Assembly: GCF_950295315.1 (NCBI RefSeq)
Contig: NC_080168.1
Location: 75,247,519-75,311,518 of the forward strand
Source of the DNA: Erinaceus europaeus
Lineage: Eukaryota; Chordata; Mammalia; Eulipotyphla; Erinaceidae
Direction: 5' to 3'
DNA: 64,000 bases
Positions 32,876 through 45,195 of the stretch are shown in pieces. Position numbers and translations under genes: made by a program. A model generated the notes under the pieces. The model was not told where the DNA came from. It worked only from the letters and a program-made list of their open reading frames with translations, and made no database searches. Within the stretch, counting starts at the first letter, position 1, and each line of letters begins with the position of its first letter.

Positions 32876-34720
32876 AATCAATGCAACCAGTACCACCTCG
32901 AAACATTTCACTTCAGATTGTGTCCAGAAATGCCAGGAGTGGAATGTTAACCATTTAGCTCCATTACTCTGTTAAGACTGTTCTTAGCTCATAGGACTCC
33001 TCAATTCCATATCGGATGGTGCACCTCCTAACAAAGCCACTTAGAACCTAGATATAGATCAGGGCCCATGAGACAGAACACATGTGCACATGAATCCATA
33101 AGTTAAGAGAAAATATATACAACTTAAAGTAAAAGTGCACAATAGTTTATAGTGTCACAATAAGTGCAGCAAGCAAGTAGAAAGACCTAAAAAAGATACT
33201 TTTTTATTAGGTACCATAAAGTAATAAAATAGTTTCTACTTAGACCCAGACACCCTTCTCATCTACTTCCTATTTCACTTCCCTCAGTCATTCCAAGGCT
33301 AACCTTGTCAGACATGTTAAGGACTACAAAAGCTGGATAAGTGCACGAGACCAGCATACTTTAATGATGGCTCTTTTGGCCACTACCAGGACACCACATC
33401 ATGTAGGGTTCAAGTCAGGGAATCCTGGGATTCCCACATAGATAGGATGGGCCTAAACCTCTAACAAATGCCTCTCTCTACTGTCACTAGTCATGTCCAT
33501 CAGGAACAATATAGAAGACCCTCTTGTGGGCCTCTACAGGACCTTGTCCTCAATGTGGGTCAACATTGGTAGGGTCTGCCCCCTCTCCGAAGGAAGGTTG
33601 GATCAACATAGTCTGCCACTCGAGGAAGACGGGTCTGGCAATAAATGCAGCCTAGACTGTTCCTAGCTATGACTACAGAATACTATCTCAGACCTACAAG
33701 GATGGAGAGGTTACACAGGCTCCTGAACTGAATATGGGCCCCAGATCAAATCAATGGGGTTTACAGTTAACAATATTTAAATCCTTTTCCCATATTTGGG
33801 AACTACTCTCTTCCTGGTCCAGTTCTCTAGTCCTATTTCCAACTCTGACACCATCTCCCCAGACAATACCTTTATCCCACCTGCATGTTAGCTGTTGGGC
33901 TCAGGCAAAAATTAGTAAAATCATGGGCCCCTTAGAATATACCTAAATAGACTTGTGAGCCTTTTCCAAAATGGAGACCTCAAATATTATCTGCTCAAGT
34001 CTTACCTTTAGATTCCTGATTATTAAACAACTTGTTCTGCTTTGTATCTTATTATCATTATTATTTATTTTCCCTTTTGTTGCCCTTGTTGTTTTTTACT
34101 GTTGTTATAGTTATTATTGTTGTTGATGTCGTCATTGTTGGATAGGACGGACAGAAATGGAGACAAGAGGGGAAGACAGAGAGGAAGAGAGAAAGAGATA
34201 CACCTGAAGACTTGCTCCACAGCCTGTGAAGCGACCCCCCAGTAGGTGGGGAGTCAGGGCTCGAACCTGGATCCTTTCTCAGGTCCTTGCACTTCGTGCC
34301 ATGTGTGCTTAAACTGCTGTGCTACTGCCCAACCCCCACTGCTCTATATCTTAATGCTTTTCAGCCACCAAGTTCCAGCTGCTACCATGATGTCAACCTA
34401 TCTCCACTGGACAGATGACTTCACCAATGTACCCTGGACCCCCACCTCTCCAGAGCCCTGCCCCACTAGGGAAAGATAGAGACAAGCTGGGAGTATGGAT
34501 CAACCTGCCAACACCCATGTCCAGCAGAGAAGAAATTACAGAAGCCAGACGTTCCACCCTCTGCACCCCATAATGATCCTGGGTCCATGCTCCCAGAGCG
34601 ATAAAAAATGGGGAAGCTTCCAATGGAGGGTATGGGATACAGAACTCTGGTGGTGGGAATTGTGTAGAACTGTACCCCTCTTATCCTAAGGTCTTGTCGA
34701 TCATTATTAAATAGAAAAAG
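32876..34720 (+). mobile_element. retroposon family R, long older copy split by a SINE
   Basis: Sequence from about 32876 ('TTCACTTCAGATTGTGTCCA') to the 3' terminus 'CTGTACCCCTCTTATCCTAA' parallels the R copy at 56817-58296 over some 1.5 kb, after excluding the SINE at 34052-34338. It is more diverged than the 57 kb copy. Confidence 0.85.
34052..34338 (-). repeat. hedgehog tRNA-like SINE nested in R
   Basis: Full minus copy with 'AGGGCTCGAACCTGGATCC' and head 'GTGCTACTGCCCAACCCCC'. Flanks CTGCTTTGTATCTTA and CTGCTCTATATCTTA form a 15-bp target duplication with two mismatches inside R. Confidence 0.92.
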
Positions 34721-36487
34721 AAAAAAAAAGAGAGAGAAATGTTACATCAAGCTGACTGCACAGAACACATGAAACCAGGGCCATCTTAATGGTAAGAAAT
34801 ATTGAAACATCAAATTAAAAGAGCAGTCTGAAAAATGAAGCAGATGCTAGGTTTCACTTGCAGAGATCATGTTACAGATAGTCCTTTCCCATTTCCAGCC
34901 ATTCCCACTGACTGTCCTTGGTGAAGATCTCGGCAGGGTGCTAACCTGGTAAATAACTATGAAAGTCTCCTCATAAAAATGGGCCCTAATATGTCACTAT
35001 TTCAATTAATATTTTGCCTGAAAATTAATCCTTGCTGTTAAGGCAGCTACACAAGGTTACTGCTAGTGCTAAGATCCCCTAAACTGAAAAGAGCCCAATA
35101 AAGATGTATGCTAATTAAATATGGGATAGCCTAAAGAAGCATTCAGAAGAAGTTTAGAGTGACAAATGTTAGATATACTTTATTTATAAATGTATTATTA
35201 CTATTTACTTAAAAGTTTATAAATCTCCAAGTTGAAGTAAGAGTTATATACTTACAAGTTTTCTCTTTAAAACTCAGATAAATGCAAACTATAAAACATA
35301 CCTAGATACTCTCCTCAAAAAAAATCCCAACTTTCTTTTCTAGGAAGGATTTCAAAGCCTCATTACTCAAGTCTGCTCCACAGACCAGCACCATGAGTCT
35401 CACCAGGGAGCCTGGATGCTGAAGTTGAGAACCCACTTGAAACCTTTAGGAAGAGAATTTACATTTTAACAAGATCCTCAGGTGATTCTAATGTGCTTTA
35501 GTGTCTGAGAAGCAATGTTCCAAAGTGTATTATTCGTCCATCCTGAAATTACTAGGATCACAAAATATAGGTCGCCTGAAACATACAGCCCATTCTCTGA
35601 TGTTCAGGAGTTAATGGAAGCAAAATCCCTTTATTATAATAATATTAATCTGGAGACAGACTAAACTTCCCAGATTCTTCAACTTTCTTTCTCTCCTTGA
35701 AGATACAGATTAATTGTAAACTGACACTAAAAGGACTGTTTTGTTCTCAAAGATTAGAAGCCCAGGCTCATCCTCCATTCCATATACAGCTAATGGACAT
35801 CTATTTGTGTTTAATAATAACTGATAGTGAGTGTGTATAGAGCTCAATATCTGGTAGAAGAATTGGAATAACAATATGGAATGAAATCTCTGACAGGGAA
35901 AGGTTAGCAGAGGGTACAGAAACAGAACAGTCACATTTGTAAACACTTGGCCCAGATGTGGAATATGGGTAAGGCTGCTTAAGCTAAAAAAATTTTTTAA
36001 AGTGGCAACCTATACACACAGTAAGTGTGCTGTTGTGTTATGAGGCAAGTACACAGACCAGCAGCAAAAGAGTCAACTTCTTTCTTTAGGAAAACATTAA
36101 AGTGCTGTTTTATAACTACACCCTCCCCCCATGCATGAGCTATAAATATGGCAGCCCTTGGGAACATTTTTTTTTCAATTTCTCTACTCCATAGAGGAGG
36201 AAGAATGGCAAACATCAAAGGCAAGAAGCACTGACTCAGAAGTCTGCTGAACACTGCAAGGGGGCAGGGAGAACAGAACTATGCCTCCACAGTTGTTATT
36301 TGATCACACAGTGTCAATGAAACTGCTAGCAACATTCAGGGATAATAAAGAGAATTGCATTAAAGTTAATGCAGAAGACGGAGCAATGTCTTTATTGAGG
36401 GACACTGGCTATTTGGCAGGTGCACTTCTGAGAGCAACTGAAGGCTCTCCTTCTGACCTGCATCCCTGTGCCTAGGTCTTTCTGAAT
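34721..36487. other. no recognisable feature
   Basis: AT-rich sequence with no supported gene or repeat. Confidence 0.4.
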
Positions 36488-36493
36488 GCAAAT

Positions 36494-37174
36494 TGTCTGG
36501 TCTCTGGTGGGGTGATCTCCAGGGGAAAGGTAACAGACTGGTTCTTTCTCGCTCACGACAGGGGTGACATGAAGTAAAAGACACCAGGGAGCTCTCCAGC
36601 ATGCTCAGAACTCAGAACTCCTTTATTAGCAAGGTGGACATGAGTTAAATAGAAAAACAAACGAAGGGAATTATTACTGAAATATGTCAGAAATCACAGG
36701 TTTCTTAACGGTTGGCATGCCCCTAAGGTAGGGGGCTGGAGTGATAGGAATTGATGAGATACAAGACAGTTATTCTCCATGACGCAAGCAACTTAATTAT
36801 CCAAAGGTATTTGAGAGAAGCATAGGGGTTAAACCCGTAGGGTGAGACAGAGAGAAGATGGATATCAAACGGCTATATAGTTTGGAATTTCTCTTGTCTG
36901 GGGTCTGAGGTGTGTGATGAGGTGTGTTCTTCTGTGATCAGAAGGTGACTTTGAATAAGTGAATCTGCGGCCATGTGGCCTGCAGTTAATGGAGGGAAGT
37001 ACTGGGGTTTCTGTGGGCCTGAGAGTCAAGAAGGAAAGAACTAAGTCTGAGTTTCCCCCCCTTTTGCTCACCTCTGTTGAGAGAGACTCACCAAGAGGTT
37101 ATCTTCTCAGACCTCCATCCAAGGACGGGGGTGGTTCTCCCTAAGCTCTATCAGGCTTACACATAGTCCCAACA
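36494..37174 (-). mobile_element. solo LTR, class II-type ERV
   Basis: 681 bp bounded by TG and CA, with an exact 6-bp target duplication GCAAAT at 36488-36493 and 37175-37180. In element orientation (TGTTGGGACTATG...CCAGACA) a TATA-like CTATATAG (36873-36880) precedes AATAAA (36622-36627). No internal sequence remains, so it arose by recombination between two LTRs. It is not the same LTR family as 9142-11626. The plus-strand frame at 36959-37144 is not a gene. Confidence 0.93.
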
Positions 37175-37180
37175 GCAAAT

Positions 37181-37465
37181 AGTTCTCATCTTGCCTCCTT
37201 TCCCTCACTTGCTTTTGAGATTTCTGTGAAGCATTACCTTTCTCTTTTGTTACCTCCAAGCGCTCTCCCATTTCTGATTCAACTTCTCCCTTTCAACCTG
37301 CCAATCTTTCCACAAATTCCTTTTGTGAGAAAAATGAGATGGGGGGAGAAGCTAGAACAAGTGAACATCTTTCTACATTTCCCTCTTGATATCTTTTTTC
37401 CTTTGTCTTCTCTCATATCTCATACTTGTATTCCTCTCTTCTTTTTTTATCTTAATTTTTTATCT
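37181..37465. other. no recognisable feature
   Basis: CT-rich sequence with no gene or repeat recognised. Confidence 0.4.
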
Positions 37466-37822
37466 ATTTAAAAAAAGAGACATTAACAAAACCATAGGAT
37501 AAGAGGGGTACAATTCCACATAATTCCCACCATCAGATCTCCATATCCCATCCCCTCCCCTGATAGCTTTCCCATTCTCTATCCCTCTGAGAGTATGGAC
37601 CCATGGTCATTTTGGGATGCAGAAGGTGGAAGGTCTGGGTTCTTAAATTCTTCCTCGCTGAACATGGGCGTTGACTGGTCGATCCATACTCCCAGCCTGC
37701 CTGTCTCTTTCCCTAGTAGAGTGGGGCTCTGGGGAAACAGAGGTCCAGGGCACACTGGAGGGATCATCTGTCCAGGGAAGTCTGGTAGGCATCATGCTGG
37801 CATCTGAAACCTGGTGGCAGAT
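37466..37822 (-). mobile_element. retroposon family R, 5'-truncated
   Basis: 3' terminus at left ('GAGACATTAACAAAACCATA'), then 'TGATAGCTTTCCCATTCTCT', 'GGGCGTTGACTGGTCGATCC', 'GGGGCTCTGGGGAAACAGAG', to 'CATCTGAAACCTGGTGGCAG'. Confidence 0.9.
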
Positions 37823-37944
37823 CTTGACTCTGCACCCCGCCCCCCATTCCTATCTTCTAAGCTCTCTTTCCTTCCCTAGAGTCAGATGTCTGTTGCCAGG
37901 CCTTCTGAGCACAGAGCTTAGAGATAACAGAAATATCATGGGCT

Positions 37945-38145
37945 GGGAGTGGCAACCTGGTTGAGTGCATGTGTTACAATGTACAAGGACCTAGGTTCAA
38001 GCCCCAGATCACCACTAGCAGGGGGGAAAGGTTCACAAGTAGTAAAGCAGTGTTATAAGTCTATCTCTCACACTCTCTCTTCCTATCTATCTCCACCCTC
38101 CCTCTCAATTTCTGTCCCTAACCAATAAATAATAAATAAAATATG
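37945..38145 (+). repeat. older SINE
   Basis: 'GGCTGGGAGTGGCAACCTGG', 'AGGTTCAAGCCCCAG', 'AGCAGGGGGGAAAGGTTCAC', CT-rich middle, 'AACCAATAAATAATAAATAA'. Confidence 0.88.
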
Positions 38146-38334
38146 AAAATAAGTGAACGTTATTTTTTACAAAGAAATGATAGGAAAATCAATTGTAGGG
38201 TTCCTTTACTGCTCAATTGTAATACTGGGCATTCTCAGAGTCTCCTAAGCCAGGTCAAAAGTTGAGGAGAAAGAAAAGTTGAAAATGTGTTTAAGTTGGC
38301 TTTATTTAATTTATTTTTTTAATGTAGAATAAGT

Positions 38335-38500
38335 GACAAGAGAAATCACTCAGCTGGTTAAAGCATAGGACATGTACACCATATCTCCTATTCAATTCTC
38401 AGCACCTCATGTACCAGAATGGTTCTCTGGCTTCTCTCATTTTCTCTTTCCCATCTGTAAACTATATATTCCATATGAAATCAATCTTAATAAATACAAT
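38335..38500 (+). repeat. tRNA-head SINE, diverged
   Basis: 'AATCACTCAGCTGGTTAAAG', 'ATTCAATTCTCAGCACC', 'ATGTACCAGAATGGTTCTCT' and an A/T-rich end. Same family as 19012-19189 by phrase order. Confidence 0.6.
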
Positions 38501-38504
38501 GTGG

Positions 38505-38787
38505 GGGAGTCAGGCGGTAGTGCAGCGGGTTAAGTGCGTGGGGCACAAAGTACAAGGACCTGCATGAGGAACCGGGTTCAAGCCCCCAGCTCCCCACCTG
38601 CAGTGAGGTCGCCTCACAAGCGGTGAAGCAGGTCTGCAGGTGTCTATCTTTCTCTCCTCTTCTCTGTCTTCCCCTCCTCTCTCCATTTCTTTTCTGTCGT
38701 ATCCAACGATAACATCAACAATAATAACTACAACAACAATAAAAACAACAAGGGCAACAAAAAGGAAATAAATAAATATTAAAAATA
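38505..38787 (+). repeat. hedgehog tRNA-like SINE, full length and young
   Basis: 'GGAGTCAGGCGGTAGTGCAG' head, 'GGGTTCAAGCCCCC', CT-rich, AAC-rich, (AAAT)n tail. Flanking duplication AATAAATACAATGTGG (38489-38504) and AATAAATACAGTGTGG (38788-38803). Confidence 0.95.
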
Positions 38788-39237
38788 AATAAATACAGTG
38801 TGGATTTTTAGCTGCTGTGCTAAAATAGCACAGAGTTATAAAATATACTAGGCAATCCACTATGAGTCTAATCCTTTCCTTCATCTCACCTTCCTTGTGC
38901 AGATCCCCAAACCCCTGGACTGACTGAAATGTACCTTCTTACTAATCCAAAGCAGATGAGTGACATGGGAAGAAGTAAACAGAATGCTTCCTGACAAAGA
39001 CACAATGTATCACAGGAAAAGCCTTATTTAATGTCCCATCAGGAAGTCTCACAAGTTGTAGCATAAAAAATATATTGCGAATATTATAATATAGAAAATG
39101 CTTGGTACTACTTCCCACATAAAATGCACTTAAAGAAAATATTCTATAGAGTAGGCAGTGATATGGCAATCTCAAACAAAGTCTCTGAATTTCAGAAAAG
39201 CAATTTCATTTTCTTTTACTTCTTTCTCTCTCCTTTT

Positions 39238-39412
39238 TTTTTTAATTCCCTTCATCAATGGGGCTTCACCCACTCCAAGCTAACTTTTTCAGAAAGAAAG
39301 AGAAAGAGAGGTAGACATATATTGGGAAAAATATCACAGCACCAACACGGTGGCCATGCTTAAACCTGAGTCGCACACATGGCAAAGCAGATACTCTCCC
39401 AGGTGAAATATC
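39238..39412 (-). repeat. old SINE-like fragment
   Basis: 'CCACTCCAAGCTAACTTTTT', GA-rich patch, 'GCTTAAACCTGAGTCGCACA', 'GGCAAAGCAGATACTCTCCC'. It is the same layout as 235-365. Confidence 0.55.
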
Positions 39413-40730
39413 TTGTCAACTCAATTTGATTCTCTTTAGACATTTCACTTTTCCAGTGTCAGCCTCTGGAAAGTAAAATATTAACATGATTGGCAGACAA
39501 ATATGGCTGGCCTACCGTTTTATCTCAATCCCTAGATATAGTATATGACCCTGTTATGGAGACAACATTTCCAAGATATCTGATGAATGAGTTAATCAAA
39601 CAGCCTTTTGCTAAATCAATATAAATCTTAGACACAATGAAACAAGTTCCTAAAGGAAATTCTATCATCTCCAAGAAGAATTTTGATTAGTATCTCTGGG
39701 TTGGGGGGGGGGGAGTACTGTATACCGTTAGTATTTTTTAAATTCTTCTATAACATCTTTGTGCCTTGTATCTACATATGGTTTCCCACATGGTTTCTGG
39801 CTTAGAATGCAAGATGGAGCAGTCAAATAGTGCACACATGACAACACTGATAAAATAAAGATTGACAGATGATCCCTAGCCATCACTTCCACTACATCCC
39901 TGAAAGATGCAATCCAGCTGAGCCACTTCTCAGATCCCAGACCCAGCCAAGTCCTCTATACACAGATCTTCCTGACACAGGGAATGGTCACAGGCCTCTA
40001 GAAGAGATCACCACAAATTTCATAGTTTACAAGGATAAAGCAATTACAGCTCCAGCCATTCATGGATAAACACTCTCTTAACATTTTAATGAGAACAATT
40101 CAGCTTCACTTGGCCTCCCTAGAAAGGCTGCTAGCCTAGCCTGAGATAAAGTTTCTTTTAAAAGCAGTAATGAAATTGCAGGCTTTCCTGTACCCCACAG
40201 GGCACGACTGGGGCATAAATGCTAACTGCGTAACTTCTACCCTGAACCAGTCTCTCTATTTTGATAAGACTGCAGTTTGCTGAGTGAGAGAAGGCATCTG
40301 GAGAAATCCTTTCCCCTTTGCCATATGTGTGTGCTCACTCATTTTATATCTAACATGTGTCCTAATTTGCTTTTTATGTTATATGAAGCTTGGTATACAA
40401 TGTGACTCAATGAATGTTAAATCATATTTTTATGTTATTTTTCTTTAATCATCTTCTAGTATCTCTGTTCTCCCTTGTAGTGTGACTAATTTCTACCAAG
40501 GTTACAAACTGTCCTTCACCTGGAGACCCATTAAATCCAGCAAACAACCACGAGAGCTCCAGAAGCCATAGGTGAACACGAAATAATTCTCAAGACTCAG
40601 AGGCTTACTGTGAATACCTGTCTCTTTCACTGAACAAAACCTGAAGCACCATGAATGAAAGTGCCTGTCACTCTGAAAGCCTCATAGGAAAGAAGAATAA
40701 AGCTAAAAAGAACTGACACTGAATTTATTC
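39413..40730. other. no recognisable feature
   Basis: No gene or repeat recognised apart from a short G-run at about 39702-39713. Confidence 0.4.
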
Positions 40731-40732
40731 AC

Positions 40733-41010
40733 ATTTTCAGCTATTCAAATTTTTACTGAGCATCTACTGTGAACCAACCAGGAATGTGGCAGGTAAGACC
40801 TCCAGCCCCCCAGATTTTAAGATCTAGTGTGATAGACAGTTATTAAACAAAGAGTGTTTGTGGGGTCCAGAAGATTTAAAGATCACACAAGAAGGAGATA
40901 TAAGAAAAGTTAGTGAACAGAGTGAGTAGGAAAGACAGGCAGAGAACAATGCTACAAGAAAGTCTTCACCATCATGAAAAAGACCTGGAAAAAAATTTAG
41001 ATGCATACTA
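40733..41010 (+). repeat. possible L2 fragment
   Basis: 'TTTTACTGAGCATCTACTGT', 'GTGTGATAGACAGTTATTAA', 'GAGTGAGTAGGAAAGACAGG' resemble the L2 3' region loosely. Confidence 0.4.
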
Positions 41011-41230
41011 CTAAGTTAAAGAAGCTAACCTGAAAGGAATGTGTACTGTGTAATACTATGAGAATTTTGAAATAAAAAAAGCAAAAATATTGAGACTAAA
41101 TAAAAATAAATCAGTGGTTGTCAGGGGTGGGGGAGAAGCATGAACAGGTGGGCACAGAGGACTTTAGGACAGTGGAATATTCTGCATAACATTACAATAG
41201 TGTATAATATCCGTAGAAAGTAAAGCACCA

Positions 41231-41510
41231 GAGTCAGGTGGTAGCGCAGCGGGTTAAGCACGCAGGGCACAAAGTGCAAGGACTGGCTTAGGGATCCCGG
41301 TTTGAGCCCCTGGCTCCACACCTGCAGAGGAGTTGCTGTTACAGGTGGTAAAGCAGGTCTTCAGGTGTCTGTCTTTCTCTCCCCCTCTCTGTCTTCCCCT
41401 CCTCCCTCCATTTCTCTCTGTCCTATCCAACAATGATGACAATAATAATAACTACAACAACAATAAAACAACAAGGGCAACAAAAGGGAATAAATAAATA
41501 AATAAAAAGA
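41231..41510 (+). repeat. hedgehog tRNA-like SINE, full length
   Basis: 'GAGTCAGGTGGTAGCGCAGC' head, 'CCGGTTTGAGCCCC', complete body and AAAT tail. Target duplication AGAAAGTAAAGCACCA (41215-41230) and AGAAAGTAAATCACCA (41511-41526). Confidence 0.95.
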
Positions 41511-41526
41511 AGAAAGTAAATCACCA

Positions 41527-44362
41527 AGAGTGAAGTCTGGAGAAAACCATGGGCCTTAGGTAATGTGTGCCAATCACTAGGGTTCATCAGTTATAATGAC
41601 TGCACCACTCCAGAGGGAGGTTTTGACAGAGGGAGAGGCTGTGCTGGAGGGGAAAGGGGATATATGAGAACTCTCAGTACTTTCTGCTCAATTTGCTACG
41701 AACTGAAAAGTGTTCTAAAAAATAAGTATATTGGACAAAATCTTTAAGGCAAAAAATGCTGTGGTATGTTAAAAAAAAACGAAAGAAGCCAGTTTTGCTA
41801 GAGTATAGTAAAGAACAAGAATGGAAATGACATCAGGATAAGTTAAGAGGTCAAGCTTAGAAGTTCAAATTTCATTCTAGAAGCACCAGAAGACACTCAA
41901 TAGTTCTCATCAGGGCTTGTCTAGGGCAGAAAAAGAAGTGAGTGAATCTAAAATATGTTTTGAAAGACAAGCTAGCAGGATTGACAGTGGGTGAACTGGA
42001 TGTAAGAGCTGAGAGAGAAAGAGAAATCAGAGACAGTTTTCGAATGGGAAGAGATGCTATTCACTGAGATTAGAAAGATCCTTCAGTAGAGAGTGGGGAG
42101 GCTTAAAGACCACACAGTGCAGCATGCTGTGACCTATGGGGACAGTGAGGATGCTCAAGTCCACCCACAGAATACAAGTCACCTTGTTTGGTCTGTCAAA
42201 ATGTAAATGGTAAGTGTGAGTGAAACATATACACACACACATTCCTCTGTGCTCCTCTGTGTACATATAGCTCTATGGAAATAAAGCATGTTTAATAGAT
42301 TCTCTTCAGAATTCAGTGCAAATTTAAAATAATTTCACCTATCTTTCAAAAAACAAAAAGTAACAGCTGTGTGGTTATTACTGGCATTGTTGCCAGTACC
42401 ATGTATGGAAGCAGAAGACTTGTGAAGGGAAGAGTAGAAATAAAAGTCACAGGACATGTTACCAGCAGCTGACTCTGGGATCTGGTTTCTGTGTAGGAAA
42501 TGAGACCACACTCCACATAACCCTGTTGATGGCCATAATGTGTGGAGCCTCATGTAGGAGATGACACCACACTCTATACAGAATGTGCGGAGCCATGCAA
42601 ACAAGGCTGTTAGTGTGAGAACACACATGCTGGAGAAGGCAAACTGGTGGCACTGTCCTCTACTTTCACTCCTCTTGCTCAGATGCTATTCAAATTAGCT
42701 ATGAAATATGATTGGGAAAACTAAAATATCACTAACCTGAAAGCAAGTCTTAAGAGAAAGCAAACCAAGTAATAAAGTGTAGTGTTACACAGAGTTCTAA
42801 GAAAACATTTTAAGTGCCACCAAGGGCATACATGCACAAGTGCCTCAGACTAAACTGCCTTGCAGTGGAAGAAACAGAGGTCTCTGCCCATGATTCACTG
42901 GCAGGCAACACTGCATATACACATCATCTGGAATTCCTTCAGATTTCTCAAGAAATACCAACAACACCAAAAGAAATACCAACGACACCAAAAGGGAAAA
43001 CACAAAAAGCTAAAACCACAGAGTTGACAGGTCTGGTCTTTGTAATGCTACTTAGAGAAGTAAAATCCAACTGGACAAAATTACCACTAAAATAATCCAA
43101 ATTGTATTTAAAACAAGCCTGGGAAGCACAAATAGAAGGCCTGGGTGCTGTTTGGCCTGCACACTACCTATACAAGTCTTAAAAATGGGTTTTCATTTGT
43201 CATCTGTCAGACTCTCCCTAAGAAGCTGTAAGAACTTCCACACCAGCACACCATGGAGTCTGAAAGGGAAAGAGCAAGTGGATGTCTGCCCATGTGAGTC
43301 ATACATTTTATGTTCTTACTGAATGTGGGTTGTTTGTTTTCTTGTTACTTTGTTTTCCTGTTTCTTCCTCTCCACTGCTTTTCTCTAATAATAATACTCC
43401 AAAGAACCCCTCACTTTAAGCATGGCCCATAATAGGCAGCATGGTCACAATCACAGAACACACAATAATTGAACTGAGAACACCCCAAAAAGGAGGAGTT
43501 ATCCTGCAGAAAATAGCATGAGATGATTGCCAGCTATAGTCCATCCTGCAGTCTGGACTTAGAAAATCACTTTTCAGGTGAAACTCCTAGGGGGTTAGGG
43601 GGTATGACAGTAAACTGGGCTTCATTCCCCTTACTGGCTTTATGAACAAATGCTTTCACAGAGGAACATAAGTTACATCCTCACAGTAACAGCAAAGCAA
43701 AGGTGACACTTGCACTGTTGTTAGATAAGCACCAGGTGTCTGGTTATAACTGCACTGGGGTGCTCTCCATGGCTCTGTGACTCCATGGCTCCATGCACAG
43801 GCTCCTCTACCCTGAAGCATTCCTGTCCACAGAATTTTTGTTACTTTGCAGACACATTATCTTTCTAACTAGCTTATTGTTTCATTGGACTTTTCTTTGT
43901 TTGTATTGCCCTTGTTGGCAACTGAAAACATAGTTCAGAAGGGGGAAAAAGATGGTAAAAGTAAAGGCAAATTGATGATAATTCATGCAAGGAATCTAAA
44001 CCTAGGAAGAACCCAAGTGGTTCTTCTCACTGATGGTGGGAAGCCTGGGAAAAGACAAATATACAAGTAGGAGCAACCAAAAGGAAGCAGTGGGTTACAA
44101 ACCGGGGAGGCACTCAAGATGGTGGGCCACTGTTACCACCTGGAGACATCTTAGAGGCAACTCAAGAAGCACGGTGTCTCATCACTGAGAATGGTGAGAA
44201 AATAAGAAGGCAAAAACAAGGTCAAACTTAACAGGCTGCTCCCTTTATGGTCAGGTAAAACCTCTAAAGCTCTACTTCTCTTCTTTCCTTCACAGGCTGA
44301 GCCCAATATCATATGCTGTATTACCTGACCAAATACCTAAAACCTTGGCCTGTCAACTATCA
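41527..44362. other. longest repeat-poor stretch in the window
   Basis: About 2.8 kb without a repeat family I recognise. Short local duplications occur at 42496-42598 ('GACCACACTC..' and 'GACACCACACTC..' units) and about 42953-43000 (two units of 'AAGAAATACCAACRACACCA'). Several 60-97 codon frames exist, but none has a domain, splice context or codon pattern I can defend. Confidence 0.45.
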
Positions 44363-44377
44363 AAATGATGCATATAT

Positions 44378-44653
44378 ATATATTCCCTTTTGTTGCCCTT
44401 GTAATTTTGTTGTTATGGTTGTTATTATTATTGTTATTGATATCATCATTGTTGGGTAGGACAGAGAGAAAAGGAGAGACGAGGGGAAGAAAGAGAGGGG
44501 GAGAGAAAGATAAACACCTGGAAATCTGCTTCACCACTTGTGAAGTGACTTTCCTGCAGGTGGGAAGCCAGGGACTTGAACCGGGATTCTTGCACTGGTC
44601 GTTGCATTTTTGTACCACCTGTGCTTAACCCGCTGCACTATTGCCTGACTCCC
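44378..44653 (-). repeat. hedgehog tRNA-like SINE
   Basis: Minus copy with 'CAGGGACTTGAACCGGGATT' and head 'CACTATTGCCTGACTCCC'. Target duplication AATGATGCATATAT (44364-44377) and AATGATGCTTATAT (44654-44667). Confidence 0.94.
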
Positions 44654-44667
44654 AATGATGCTTATAT

Positions 44668-45076
44668 TAAGATAGTACACAAGTGCATGTTATAACTGTC
44701 CTTGCAAAGTCCATTTCACATCCATTGTGTGATTTAATTCCCATAACACTATAAAAACAAGCAAATCTGAACTAGGATTTATAATCTTTCCTAATATCAC
44801 ACAAATGAAGCAGCCTTCATTTAAATCCAGAATTTCTGACTTGAGATTCTGTGTTCTCTAGAATGTAGTTAGCATATTTTTTTGTTTTCTGACTCTATGT
44901 GCTGTGAATTTCACTGATCTAGGATTCAATCAAATTCAGAATCTACGGTGATGAAAAAATAGCTTCTGATATCACTTACATTTTGAAATCTGGGAAGTGC
45001 TATGATAGATGTTGTCTACATAATAACAGCACAGGATGATAAATTGGAAAGCTACCATCCTGAAGATGCAAAAGAA
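44668..45076. other. no recognisable feature
   Basis: AT-rich sequence with no gene or repeat recognised. Confidence 0.4.
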
Positions 45077-45077
45077 A

Positions 45078-45110
45078 GGGGGAAAAGAGAGAGAAAGAGA
45101 AAGGAAGGAA

Positions 45111-45159
<49 letters not shown>

Positions 45160-45195
45160 AGAGAGAAAAAGGGAAAGGGGGAAGGAAGGAAACCA
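45078..45195. repeat. GA-rich microsatellite
   Basis: (GA)n with GGAA interruptions; pure (GA)n from about 45115 to 45155. It yields Arg-Glu or Ser-Leu repeat frames that are not genes. Confidence 0.95.
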
